A DNA stretch of 64,000 nt, taken from NCBI RefSeq assembly GCF_037081675.1, contig NZ_JAZAQL010000005.1, positions 248,001-312,000 of the forward strand. Reading direction: 5' to 3'. Made by a program: the position numbers and the translations under genes. The notes beneath the pieces were generated by a model. The model saw nothing but the letters and a program-made list of their open reading frames with translations. It searched no databases and had not been told where the DNA came from. The stretch is from Halorubellus litoreus (lineage in GTDB: Archaea > Halobacteriota > Halobacteria > Halobacteriales > Natrialbaceae). Of this stretch, positions 51,667-59,975 are shown piece after piece (the first letter of the stretch is position 1; every line of letters begins with the position of its first letter).

Positions 51667-51741
51667 ATGCATATGACACCATCTACAGCCGCCGAAAACG
51701 CCCGCAAGCTCGACGCTGCGGGCGGGGAGGGGAAGCGATGA
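51667..51741 (+). CDS. 24-residue leader ORF coupled to nrdJ
   Basis: ATG 51667 (or the second ATG at 51673) opens a 24- or 22-codon frame (MHMTPSTAAENARKLDAAGG...) whose TGA overlaps the nrdJ ATG as ATGA. It lies about 40 nt after the TATA-like element, so any nrdJ transcript begins with it. It may be a translated small protein or a coupling peptide. Composition is haloarchaeal-coding, with Ala/Gly-rich and GC third positions. Confidence 0.4.
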   Translation: MHMTPSTAAENARKLDAAGGEGKR

Positions 51742-54700
51742 GTCGGTCGAACGTCGGAGCGGACGAGGTCGACCTGCCGATCAAGCGAACCGAGGGCGAC
51801 ACGCTCGAGGACCGCCTCACGGGGAACGCGTACCACAACATCCTGCCCGCGCGCTACCTCCGCAAGGACGCCAACGGCGACCTCATCGAGGAACAGGAGG
51901 ACCTCTTCGTTCGCGTCTCGAAGAACATCGCACTCGCCGAAGCCGTCTACGAGGCCGACAACCAGGACGTGACCGTCGAGGTCACGCCCGACCAGCTCAA
52001 GCCCGACCACCCGCGGCGCGACGAACTCGCCGAGGAGGTCTTCGGGAAGGGTACCACGGTCGACGACGACGCGTCCACCGAGCTCTCGGTGTACAACGTC
52101 AACAAGTTCGCGTACGACACCGTCGTCCCGGAACTCCCCGACGGCGTCCGCGAGCACGTCCAGGAGAAAGCGACCGAGTTCCAGGGGCTCATGGAGAACC
52201 TGTCGTTCATGCCGAACTCGCCGACGCTCATGAACGCCGGCGACGAACTCCAGCAGCTCTCGGCGTGCTTCGTCGACTCGCCCGAGGACGACATCGACGA
52301 CATCCACCAGACCGCCAAGGAGGCCGCGCAGGTCTTCCAGAGCGGCGGCGGCATGGGGTACGCGTTCTGGCGGCTCCGCCCCTACGGCGACCCCGTCGGG
52401 TCCACGGGCGGCATCGCGTCCGGCCCCATCACGTTCATGCGGACGTACGACCAGATGTGCGAGACGATCGCCCAGGGTGGGGCGCGTCGCGGCGCACAGA
52501 TGGGCGTCATGCGCATCTCGCACCCGGACGTCATCCAGTTCATCCACGCGAAGAACAAGGACGTCAGCCTCGCGCACTCGCTGCGCCTGAACGACCCGGA
52601 CGACTACACGCACAACTCCTTCGCTGACGCACTGGAGGAAGCACGGGAGCTCATCGACGACGAGGGGAAGGTCCCCAAGCACCTCCGGAACGCCGTCGAA
52701 GGCCACCTCTCGAACTTCAACATCTCCGTCGGCGTCACCGACGACTTCATGGACGCCCTCGAAGCCGGCGAGGAGTTCACGTTCACGAACCCCCGCACGG
52801 GCGAACCCCATATCGCGACCGCGGAGACGAAGGAGCTCTACGAGATGTTCGGGCTCGGCGAGCACGTCGAGGTCGGCGAAGAGCTCTCCGTGCCCGCGGA
52901 AGCCCTCTGGGAGGACGTCATCGAAGGCGCCCACGAGAACGGCGAACCGGGCGTCATCTACCTCGAGCGCGTCAACAAGAAGCACTCCTTCGACGTCGAG
53001 GAGCACCCCGAGCACCGCATCCTCGCGACGAACCCCTGCGGCGAGCAGCCCCTCGAGGAGTACGAGGCGTGCAACCTCGGGCACATCAACCTCTCGACGC
53101 TCGCGGACCTGGACGCGCCGGACTGGCGCGTCTGGTACGACGAGCACGGCGACGACTACGCGGACCTCGAGAACGCGGTCGATGCGTTCCTCGACGAGGC
53201 CGTCGACTTCGAGGAGTTCAACCGGCGCATCGAGCTCGGGACGCGGTTCCTCGAGAACGTCGTCACGATGTCGGACTTCCCGGTCCCGAAGATCGAGGAG
53301 AAGGTCCGCGAGATGCGGAAGATCGGGCTCGGCGTCATGGGGCTCGCGCAGCTGTACATCCAGCTCGGAATGCGGTACGGCTCCGAGGAGTCCAACGAGG
53401 TCGCGAGCCAGCTGATGACGCACATCAACCACGAGTCCAAGTGGACGAGTCACGAGCTCGCCGAGGAACGCGGCGCGTTCGCGGACTACGCGGACTCGAA
53501 GTACGCGAACCCGACGGAGTACGCGGACTGGTTCGAGCACCACACCGGCCTCGACGCCGACGAGTGGGCAGACGGGTTCCCCATCCGGAACCACAACACG
53601 ACCACCATCGCGCCGACCGGCACCACGAGCATGGTCGGGAACACGACCGGTGGCTGCGAGCCCATCTACAACGTCGCGTACTACAAGAACGTCAGCGACG
53701 ACGTGCAGGGCGACGAGATGCTCGTCGAGTTCGACGACTACTTCCTGCGCGTCCTGGAGGCGAACGACATCGACGTCGACGCCGTCAAGGAGGAGGCCCA
53801 GGAGCAGATGGCGTCGAACGCGTTCGACGGCGTCGAGGGACTCGACACCGTCCCGGACGCCATCGGCGAGCTGTTCGTCGTCACGAGCGACCTCGAGGGG
53901 AAGGACCACGCCGCGGTCCAGTGCGCGTGCCAGGACGGCGTGGACTCCGCCATCTCGAAGACGTGTAACTTCCCGAACGACGCCTCGCCGTCCGACATGG
54001 ACGAGGTGTACCGCTACATCTACGAGAACGGCGGGAAGGGCGTCACCGTCTACCGCGACGGCACCCGCTCGAAGCAGGTCCTCACGACGCGCGCGGACAA
54101 CAAGGAGTTCGCGGACGAGGACGAGGCCGCGGAGGTCCTCGTCGAGCAGATCCAGGACGTCTTCGGCGGCATGGAGGCGTTCCTCGAGAACGACGACGTG
54201 CAGGCCGCACTCACCGAGGAGGTCTCGAGCCTGCTCGCGGCCGCGGACGGCGACCGCCGCCGGAAGCGCGACCGGCCCGCCGCGCTCCGCGGCGTCAGCC
54301 AGCGCGTGAAGACCGGGTACGGGAAGCTCTACGTCACCATCAACGAGGACCCCGACACGGGCGAGCCGTTCGAGGTGTTCGCGAACATCGGGCACTCCGG
54401 TGGGTTCACGAACTCCTTCACGGAGAGCCTGGGGAAGGTCATCTCGACGGCGCTTCAGGCGGGCGTCGACCCGGACGAGATCGTCGACGAGCTCTGCGGG
54501 ACGCGGTCGCCGAAGGTGGCGTGGGACCGCGGCGAGCAGATCCAGTCCATCCCGGACGCCATCGGCACGGCGATGCGCCGGTACCTCGACGACGACATCG
54601 ACAAGCCCTACCCCGAGCAGAAGACGCTCGAGGAGGCGGCCGACGACGGCGACGCGGCGGACGCGACCCAGCCCGACGGCGGGGCGACGACCGCCGACGC

Positions 54701-54890
54701 GTCCGCGGTGGACGCATCCGCCCCGAGTCCGCCCGCGGAGGGCGAGCCGGCGGCCGAGGAGACGAGCGACGCGGTCGACGACCTCATCGCGGCCGGGGAG
54801 AGCCCCGAGTGCCCCGAGTGCGGCGGGATGTCGCTCGCGTACACCGAGGGTTGCAAGACCTGCGAGTCCTGCGGCTGGTCGGAGTGCTGA
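51738..54890 (+). CDS. nrdJ: Adenosylcobalamin-dependent (class II) ribonucleotide reductase
   Basis: This 1050-residue enzyme reduces ribonucleotides to deoxyribonucleotides using coenzyme B12. The redox cysteine C177 is in QQLSACFVDSPEDD. The barrel carries NPCGEQPLEEYEACNLGHIN, with the thiyl cysteine at about C434 and its partner at about C445. The substrate phosphate loop reads APTGTTSMVGNTTGGCEPIY. A C-terminal B12-RNR extension ends in a zinc ribbon (CPECGG, then CKTCESCGWSEC) that regenerates the active-site disulfide. The start MSRSNVGADEVDLPIKRTEG at 51738 is that of haloarchaeal homologues. The long C-terminal acidic linker (about 955-1015) is typical of halophiles. A short coupled leader ORF precedes it. 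No NrdB is needed for this class. Confidence 0.95.
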   Translation: MSRSNVGADEVDLPIKRTEGDTLEDRLTGNAYHNILPARYLRKDANGDLIEEQEDLFVRVSKNIALAEAVYEADNQDVTVEVTPDQLKPDHPRRDELAEEVFGKGTTVDDDASTELSVYNVNKFAYDTVVPELPDGVREHVQEKATEFQGLMENLSFMPNSPTLMNAGDELQQLSACFVDSPEDDIDDIHQTAKEAAQVFQSGGGMGYAFWRLRPYGDPVGSTGGIASGPITFMRTYDQMCETIAQGGARRGAQMGVMRISHPDVIQFIHAKNKDVSLAHSLRLNDPDDYTHNSFADALEEARELIDDEGKVPKHLRNAVEGHLSNFNISVGVTDDFMDALEAGEEFTFTNPRTGEPHIATAETKELYEMFGLGEHVEVGEELSVPAEALWEDVIEGAHENGEPGVIYLERVNKKHSFDVEEHPEHRILATNPCGEQPLEEYEACNLGHINLSTLADLDAPDWRVWYDEHGDDYADLENAVDAFLDEAVDFEEFNRRIELGTRFLENVVTMSDFPVPKIEEKVREMRKIGLGVMGLAQLYIQLGMRYGSEESNEVASQLMTHINHESKWTSHELAEERGAFADYADSKYANPTEYADWFEHHTGLDADEWADGFPIRNHNTTTIAPTGTTSMVGNTTGGCEPIYNVAYYKNVSDDVQGDEMLVEFDDYFLRVLEANDIDVDAVKEEAQEQMASNAFDGVEGLDTVPDAIGELFVVTSDLEGKDHAAVQCACQDGVDSAISKTCNFPNDASPSDMDEVYRYIYENGGKGVTVYRDGTRSKQVLTTRADNKEFADEDEAAEVLVEQIQDVFGGMEAFLENDDVQAALTEEVSSLLAAADGDRRRKRDRPAALRGVSQRVKTGYGKLYVTINEDPDTGEPFEVFANIGHSGGFTNSFTESLGKVISTALQAGVDPDEIVDELCGTRSPKVAWDRGEQIQSIPDAIGTAMRRYLDDDIDKPYPEQKTLEEAADDGDAADATQPDGGATTADASAVDASAPSPPAEGEPAAEETSDAVDDLIAAGESPECPECGGMSLAYTEGCKTCESCGWSEC

Positions 54891-54948
54891 CCGCGTAGCA
54901 ACGTCATCTTCTCTCGTCTTCTTCTCCCGGTTCTCCGGGCTTCTCGTC

Positions 54949-55926
54949 TTAGTTCCCGCCGAGTCCGAGGTCCTCGCTGAGGTTCGCGTACAGCGTCTCG
55001 AAGCTGGTCTCGTCGGCGGCGGCTGCGGCGGCGATGGCGCGCGGTTCGAGCGTCGCCTGCCGCGTCGCGCCTTCGACGACGAGGGTTTCGGCGAGTTCGC
55101 CGCGGTACTCGGCGGTGTGGTGCGTGCGGACGACGCCGGCGAAGTAGCCCGCGATGGCGTCGGTGCGGCCGCGGACGGAGAGGTCGACGTCGTCGACGTC
55201 CGGGTCGAACGCGACGGCGTCCGCGTCGGACTCTCGGTCCCGGCGCGCGATGTCGTCGAGCGCACCGAGCGACCCCGGCGTGAAGTCGAGCGCGTCGTGT
55301 TCGGCGGCGAACTCCGCGGCGAGCCTGTCGAACGCCGCGACGACGTCCGCGGGCGCGGGCTCCTCGCGCGGGTCGGCTTCGTCCTCGAAGGCGTCCTCGG
55401 CGGCGAGTTCGGGCGTTTCGGCGTCGAGTTCGCTCGCGAAGACGTCGTGGACGACCGCGAACGACGACTCGCCCTCGACGACGTCGCCGAGGACGCTCGG
55501 GACGGTGAGGACGAGCGGCTGCCCGCGGTGCGTCGCGGGGAGTTCGACCACCCACCCGGCGCTGTCGTCGAACGTCCACTCGCCGTCGTACGCGCGAACG
55601 AACGTCTCCCCGAGGTACGCGCCCATCCGCCGCACCGTCTCGTTCAACGCCTCGACGTCGTCGGTCTCGGTAGCGTCTCCGCTTCCAGCGTCTTGGTCTG
55701 TCGCGGCGGCGAGGTCGGCGGCGACCTCGTCCGCGATGTCGTCGAGCGCGTGCAGCGATTCGGGCGTGTAATCGAGGGTCGCGTCGGGGTGCGCGTCGAC
55801 GAACGCGGCGGCGAGGTCGCGCGGCCGACTCGCGTCCTCGCCCGCGTCCGCGTTCGCCCCGGGTGCTGTCGCGTCGGCGTTCGCGCCGCGACCCAACAGT
55901 CGCTTCAGGGACGACAGTGGATTCAT
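54949..55926 (-). CDS. Acidic protein with internal duplication, unknown function
   Basis: This 325-residue cytosolic protein is built from two repeats. LDYTPESLHALDDIADEVA (about 51-69) pairs with LDFTPGSLGALDDIARRDR (about 212-230). MGAYLGETFVRAYDGEW pairs with IAGYFAGVVRTHHTAEY. Each repeat is about 110-160 residues and is followed by an acidic linker. The pattern resembles haloarchaeal proteins of DUF3806-like type, but I cannot assign it firmly. Minus strand, convergent with nrdJ, 58 bp apart. Confidence 0.7.
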   Translation of the reverse strand: MNPLSSLKRLLGRGANADATAPGANADAGEDASRPRDLAAAFVDAHPDATLDYTPESLHALDDIADEVAADLAAATDQDAGSGDATETDDVEALNETVRRMGAYLGETFVRAYDGEWTFDDSAGWVVELPATHRGQPLVLTVPSVLGDVVEGESSFAVVHDVFASELDAETPELAAEDAFEDEADPREEPAPADVVAAFDRLAAEFAAEHDALDFTPGSLGALDDIARRDRESDADAVAFDPDVDDVDLSVRGRTDAIAGYFAGVVRTHHTAEYRGELAETLVVEGATRQATLEPRAIAAAAAADETSFETLYANLSEDLGLGGN

Positions 55927-56051
55927 GCCCGAGCGTTGGTCGTGAGCGCGGAAAGGCGTGTCGCGGACGACTCCCGTCAGTCGAGTTCCTCGCTCGCACC
56001 CCGCGCGTGGTCGGGGAAAGGTTCACGCTCGCGGCGCACCGACGCGTTCCC

Positions 56052-56447
56052 GTGATAGCCTCCCGGACGGACCGCCTCCTCGTCGCCGCGCTCGCCGGCG
56101 TCGCCCTCGGCGCACTCCCGCCGTGGTTCCTCCGGAACCCGTTCTACGACGGTGTCTCGCCGACCGTCTACTATCCCGGACAGGGAACCGGCCTGGAGAC
56201 GTGGGGGCTCGCGACGCTCGCACTCGCCGTCCTCGCCGTCGGCGTCCTCGTCGCTCGCGACGGCCGCGTCGCCACCACCTCCGCCGCGGTCGTCGGCGCC
56301 GCCGCGACCGTCGTCGCGCTCGACACCGGCGTCGAGGGCGTCATGGTTCCGTGGCTCCTCCCCGGCCCCGGCGTCGCCATCACCGCCGCCAGCGGCCTCG
56401 CCGTCCTCGCACTCGTCGCCCGCGACCGCGCGACCCCCGAGCAATAA
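56052..56447 (+). CDS. Membrane protein with four helices, unknown function
   Basis: This 131-residue protein starts at a GTG (56052, MIASRTDRLLVAALAGVALG). It has hydrophobic segments at about 8-26, 50-70, 77-95 and 100-122 and a basic end (RDRATPEQ). The frame is open upstream to 55863, but that part overlaps the divergent gene and reads as arginine-rich shadow. Third positions are GC-rich in the called part. No family is recognised. Confidence 0.6.
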   Translation: MIASRTDRLLVAALAGVALGALPPWFLRNPFYDGVSPTVYYPGQGTGLETWGLATLALAVLAVGVLVARDGRVATTSAAVVGAAATVVALDTGVEGVMVPWLLPGPGVAITAASGLAVLALVARDRATPEQ

Positions 56448-56465
56448 GCCACGGTCTTCCCGCCC

Positions 56466-56552
56466 GAACCCCCGTCGTTAAGCCGCAGTCACCCTCCTCG
56501 AACCCCCGTCGTTAAGCCGCAGTCACCCTCCTCGAACCCCCGTCGTTAAGCC
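56466..56552. repeat. Three 34-bp tandem repeats
   Basis: Units begin at 56466, 56500 and 56534 with GAACCCCCGTCGTTAAGCC. The first two are identical over 34 bp and the third is truncated at 19 bp. Each contains GTTAAGCC, so the TATA-like TTAAG of the zinc-finger gene promoter is present three times. There are no spacers. Confidence 0.9.
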
Positions 56553-56575
56553 ACCGGGACCGGAACGTGCACGCG

Positions 56576-56725
56576 ATGACCGACGACGCCGACGCGACCG
56601 CCGGCGGCGGCCGCCCGTGCCCGATGTGCGACGCCGTCCTCTACCGACGCCACTGCAAGTACGTCTGCCCGAACCACGGCGTCGTCATGGACTGCTCGGA
56701 CACCTTCCACCTCCAGCGCGAGTGA
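56576..56725 (+). CDS. 49-residue zinc-finger protein (small CPxCG-like family)
   Basis: This small protein (MTDDADATAGGGRPCPMCDA...) has two zinc-binding knuckles: CPMC (C15, C18), then HCKYVCPNHG (C27, C31, with nearby His), and a C40 in VVMDCSDTF. Haloarchaea encode many such CPxCG-type micro-proteins. The order CKYVCP-HGVV-DCSDTF matches one recurrent haloarchaeal family, for which I recall only locus-based names. ATG 56576 lies about 25 nt after the last TTAAG of the tandem repeats, consistent with a leaderless promoter. The biochemical role is unknown. Confidence 0.75.
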   Translation: MTDDADATAGGGRPCPMCDAVLYRRHCKYVCPNHGVVMDCSDTFHLQRE

Positions 56726-56829
56726 GTCAGTCGCCCTGTAGCGACGGCCCGTGAAACGCCGACGTAGCGAGAGCGAGCGACAGGGAAACGCCGACCTGGC
56801 GGTCGGCGTATGCTTGCCGAGTCAGTCAG

Positions 56830-57492
56830 TCAGTCGCTTCCGACGGCCACCCGTCGATAGAGCGGGCCGGCGAGGAGGATGGCGGCGGCGATACCGAGTC
56901 CGACGACGAGCCGGGGGTCGACGGCGCCGACGCCCTCGGCGGAGAGCGTCGACAGCGAACTGCCGACGAGGATGGCCGCGATCGTCCACGGGAGTTCGCC
57001 GACGACGGTCGCGGCGCAGAACGCCGGCAGGGAGACGCCGGTCATCGCGGCGGTCGCGGTGACGGCGTCCGCCGGAAGCGGCGCGAGCCGGGCGGCGGTG
57101 ACCCCGCGGAAGTCTCCAGTGGTCTCGAAGTACTCGCCCGCGGCGGCGAGGAATCGCTCGCCGGGCGCGAGCCACGACAGCGGGTTGTCCTCGCCGTCAC
57201 CGAAGTACCGGCCGGCGGCGAACACCGGTATCGACGTCAGGACCGCGCCCGCGAGCGCGACCGGAATCCCGACCGCGACGCCGTACCCGTACCCGACGAC
57301 GACCGCGACGAGCGTCGTCGGCCACGCCACCAGCGGTCGGAGCAGGTAGCACGCAACGAGCGCGACGCCGAAGACGACGGGGTCGTCTGCGAGCGCGTCC
57401 AGCGCGGAGAACGTCGCGCTCGGCGACACCGCGAGCGACGCCACGACGACCGTGGCGACGAGCGCGACCCCGACCGCAGCGCGACGATGCAT
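56830..57492 (-). CDS. TVP38/TMEM64 (SNARE-associated/DedA-like VTT) family membrane protein
   Basis: This 220-residue membrane protein has about six hydrophobic segments. The family core is YLLRPLVAWPTTLVAVVVGY with GYGVAVGIPVALAGAVLTSI, then RLAPLPADAVTATAAMTGVS and PAFCAATVVGELPWT. The R-PLP motif of VTT/DedA-like proteins is clear. The family is linked to lipid scrambling or flipping and membrane homeostasis, but the substrate here is unknown. The start is taken at ATG 57492. Two GTG codons directly upstream could add two residues. Confidence 0.82.
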   Translation of the reverse strand: MHRRAAVGVALVATVVVASLAVSPSATFSALDALADDPVVFGVALVACYLLRPLVAWPTTLVAVVVGYGYGVAVGIPVALAGAVLTSIPVFAAGRYFGDGEDNPLSWLAPGERFLAAAGEYFETTGDFRGVTAARLAPLPADAVTATAAMTGVSLPAFCAATVVGELPWTIAAILVGSSLSTLSAEGVGAVDPRLVVGLGIAAAILLAGPLYRRVAVGSD

Positions 57493-57633
57493 CACCACCG
57501 ACTATCCCCCGGGTGCATGAACGTCTTTCCCCTCGCCCCCCGGTAGACCACGTTCGCGTCACCGCGGTGCGAGGTCGCCGGACGGCAGTGGGGCGCGCAA
57601 CGCTTTTGGCTCGCGGCCGAGGACTCGAAGGCG

Positions 57634-58038
57634 ATGACTGGCGACGACGGCGAGCGCCCGAGTGCGGGCGGGGGCGTGGAGGGCGACCCCGTGGAGGTCG
57701 GCGTCGAACTGCTCGCGAAGGCCGAGGACGCCGAGCTGTCGCTCGCCGACGCGATGGACCGCGTCGAAGCGGTCAGTACCGCGCCGCGGGTCGTCCGCGA
57801 GATACTCGACACCGCCGAGCTGCGCGGCGTCATCGAACGCGAGGACGGCGTCGTCGCGGTCGCGGGCGGCGGCGGGTACGTCTCGCAGACGACCGACGTC
57901 GTCCGCCGCGAGGGCGACTACGACTGCCGGCGCTGCGGCACCGGTCTCGCCACTGGGCACTTCGTGCAACTCGAGGCCGGCGAACTCGGGCCGTTCGGCT
58001 CCGAGTGCGTCAGGAAAGTCACGGGCCGCGACGACTGA
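57634..58038 (+). CDS. DUF5830-like protein with zinc knuckle
   Basis: This 134-residue cytosolic protein has an N-terminal helical part (VEVGVELLAKAEDAELSLADAMDRVEAVSTAPRVVREIL), an IEREDG turn, and a C-terminal zinc-binding segment YDCRRCGTGL with a later C in FGSECVRKVTGRDD. The overall pattern matches a haloarchaeal family I know as DUF5830. The function is unknown, possibly nucleic-acid binding. ATG 57634 follows CTTTTGGC about 30 nt upstream. Confidence 0.75.
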   Translation: MTGDDGERPSAGGGVEGDPVEVGVELLAKAEDAELSLADAMDRVEAVSTAPRVVREILDTAELRGVIEREDGVVAVAGGGGYVSQTTDVVRREGDYDCRRCGTGLATGHFVQLEAGELGPFGSECVRKVTGRDD

Positions 58039-58091
58039 CCGCTCGAGGACCGCGGACGACGACGACGGCCGCCGAGAGCGGTCGATTCGCG

Positions 58092-59477
58092 CTACGAGCG
58101 CTCGCGGAGCTCCTCGATGAGTTGCTGGATGAGCGCTTGCTGTTGCTCGAGGAGGTCGTTCTGTGCGTCGACGCGGGATTCGAGGTCCTCGATGCGGTCC
58201 GCGAGGTCCGCGGCCGTCACGCCCGATTCGGTCGCGGGCTCGAACCCGGCGGCCGCGAACCCACCGCTCTCGTCGTCCTCGCTCCCGTCGCTCCCGTCGG
58301 CGCCCGCGCCGTCCCCGGCGTCGTCGGTCGCGCTCCCGTCCTCGGGGGACAGGAGCCGCGACGACTCCTCGACGCCGCCCGGAGCGGCGTCCCCGTCGGC
58401 GTCTGCGTTCGCGGTATCGTCCGCGGGCTCTGCACGCCGGCTGTCGGCGGACTCGGCGTCAGCGGACTGCGGTCGGCGGTCGGCCGAGCCATTGCTCTCA
58501 CTCGCCTGCGGTCGGCGGTCGGTGGCGTCGTCGGCCGGTTCCGCGCGCCGCCGGCTGGCGTCGGCGCTCGCGTCCGCCCCCCTCGTCTCGGCTCCACCAC
58601 CGGCAGCGTCCCCGCCACCGGACACCGGTCGACGTGGGTCCTCGCTCGCATCCGCGGGGTCGCTCGCACCCGAGTCGGCGTCCAGCGACTCGGATTTCTC
58701 GTCGTCGAGGAACGGGTCGCCGCTCGTGTCCGCCGGCCGCGACCCCGACCCCGACCCGAGCGGGTCGACGCCCTCGCCGAAGTCGACGCCGCCACCCGCG
58801 GACCCCGAGCCGGTCGCCGAATCCGGCGTCTCCTCGGCCGGGTCGACGAGCGCGTTCAGTTCCGCGAGCGAACTCACGTCGTAGTACGCGAACAACGCCT
58901 GCGTGAGGCGTTCGCGGACCACCGCGATGTGCTCGTTCGGCGTCTTGATGCGCTGCGGGCGGCCGTCGACCGCGATGACGATCTGCGTCGCAACGCTCCC
59001 CTCCTCGAAGTCGAGCGCGGTGACGTCCTCGAAGTGGTACTGCTCGTGGTCGGCGTCCCAGACCGCGCTCCCGACGTGCTTCAGGAGGCGGTCGCTCGTC
59101 ACGATGAGCGTCAGCTCGCTGAACCGGAACGTCTGCACGACCGTCTCCCCGGGGTCCGTGACGCCGGAGCCGTTGAGGACGCCGGCGAGCACGGGATGGA
59201 GGACGTCGTCGGCGACACTCGAGGGAACGGTGAAGTCGCGTTCCCCGTCGATACTGTACGTGAGCGTGATGCGCGTCTTCCGACGACCGTCCTTGACGGT
59301 GACGCGCTCTGCGTCGTGCGGGTACGACTCGACGGATTCGTCGCTCAGGAGGCTCTCCGAGCGGTAGACGAGCGTCCGCGACGCGGTGACGAACAGGCCG
59401 TCTTCGCCGCCGAGCGACACGCTCGCAGCGACCTCTTCGCCGTCGAGCTCTCCTTGCACGATACCCGGAACGTCCAT
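58092..59477 (-). CDS. Haloarchaeal protein with two PH-like repeats, acidic linker and C-terminal coiled coil
   Basis: This 461-residue protein has two beta-rich repeats in its N-terminal 200 residues (GEDGLFVTASRTLVYRSESL, then FRFSELTLIVTSDRLLKHVG, with FEEGSVATQIVIAVDGRPQRI) that look like bacterial/archaeal PH-type domains. Then come about 200 residues of Asp/Ser/Ala-rich disordered sequence and a final coiled coil (VTAADLADRIEDLESRVDAQ, then QQQALIQQLIEELRERS). It is probably cytosolic and oligomeric. I recall it as a haloarchaeal DUF but am not sure of the number. A TATA-like TTTAAG lies about 20-25 nt upstream of ATG 59477 on the minus strand. Confidence 0.75.
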   Translation of the reverse strand: MDVPGIVQGELDGEEVAASVSLGGEDGLFVTASRTLVYRSESLLSDESVESYPHDAERVTVKDGRRKTRITLTYSIDGERDFTVPSSVADDVLHPVLAGVLNGSGVTDPGETVVQTFRFSELTLIVTSDRLLKHVGSAVWDADHEQYHFEDVTALDFEEGSVATQIVIAVDGRPQRIKTPNEHIAVVRERLTQALFAYYDVSSLAELNALVDPAEETPDSATGSGSAGGGVDFGEGVDPLGSGSGSRPADTSGDPFLDDEKSESLDADSGASDPADASEDPRRPVSGGGDAAGGGAETRGADASADASRRRAEPADDATDRRPQASESNGSADRRPQSADAESADSRRAEPADDTANADADGDAAPGGVEESSRLLSPEDGSATDDAGDGAGADGSDGSEDDESGGFAAAGFEPATESGVTAADLADRIEDLESRVDAQNDLLEQQQALIQQLIEELRERS

Positions 59478-59614
59478 GCGCCGTCCTTCACGAGAGTGCG
59501 GCTTAAATCCGTGGGGACGTCGTGTCGCCGCGGCGACGCGATGGACTGAGACCCCGTCTCGTACCGCGGTAACATGAGAAGGTTCAAGTCCCGGAGCGGA
59601 CTACGAACTGGTGA

Positions 59615-59771
59615 GGCCGGGTGGCTTAGCTGGACATAGCGCCGCACTCATAGGGTTTCAGAGATTCGGTGCGGTACCACAGCCTTGGAAGGCTTACGCG
59701 TGACCTCGGGGCCCGCCGAGCCTCGAACCTGGGTCATGCGGAGATCGCGGGTTCGGAGCCCGCCCCGGCCA
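59615..59771 (+). tRNA. Elongator tRNA-Met (CAT) with an 83-nt intron
   Basis: Exon 1 is 59615-59652 and exon 2 is 59736-59771, with the intron at 59653-59735 between positions 37 and 38. The spliced 74-nt tRNA has acceptor GGCCGGG with CCCGGCC, anticodon stem CCGCA/TGCGG with CAT at 34-36, and T-arm GCGGG-TTCGGAG-CCCGC with discriminator A. An intron at this position in elongator tRNA-Met is characteristic of haloarchaea and is removed by the bulge-helix-bulge endonuclease. CCA is not encoded. Confidence 0.93.
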
Positions 59772-59855
59772 CTTTCTCGGAGACGCCACGACGCGTCAGC
59801 GAGCGGCTTCTCCACACGAAACGTGGCCGGGAGCGGGCGGAGAACCCGTTTACGG

Positions 59856-59910
59856 TCCCCGCGAGCGCCAGCGAGCGGGGAGTCGCGAGACGAACGAAGT
59901 GAGTCTCGCG
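59856..59910. repeat. Two consecutive perfect hairpins behind tRNA-Met
   Basis: TCCCCGC (59856-59862) pairs with GCGGGGA (59875-59881), and CGCGAGAC (59885-59892) pairs with GTCTCGCG (59903-59910). They lie between the tRNA-Met gene and the displaced copy of its 3' end. They could be structural remnants of an inserted element or transcript-end structures. Confidence 0.5.
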
Positions 59911-59913
59911 GTA

Positions 59914-59937
59914 GTTCGGAGCCCGCCCCGGCCACTT
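59914..59937. repeat. Displaced copy of the tRNA-Met 3' end (att-like)
   Basis: The 24 bases at 59914-59937 are identical to 59751-59774, which cover the T-loop to discriminator of tRNA-Met plus three bases. The copies are direct repeats 163 bp apart. This is the scar expected from integration at the tRNA 3' end followed by loss of most of the element. Confidence 0.65.
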
Positions 59938-59975
59938 CTTCCACGAGAGCCAACGGTTGGTGAGCGGTGACGCGG

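Noticed and set aside
56466..56552. Possible CRISPR array
   Set aside because: The 34-bp units are contiguous, without unique spacers.
57513..59549. 678-residue plus-strand frame over the coiled-coil protein
   Set aside because: It overlaps a better gene at 57634-58038 in another frame and the whole of the minus-strand gene. Its composition is that of a shadow.
59579..59603. tRNA T-arm-like string before tRNA-Met
   Set aside because: GGTTCAAGTCC resembles a T-loop, but no acceptor or anticodon arm pairs with it.
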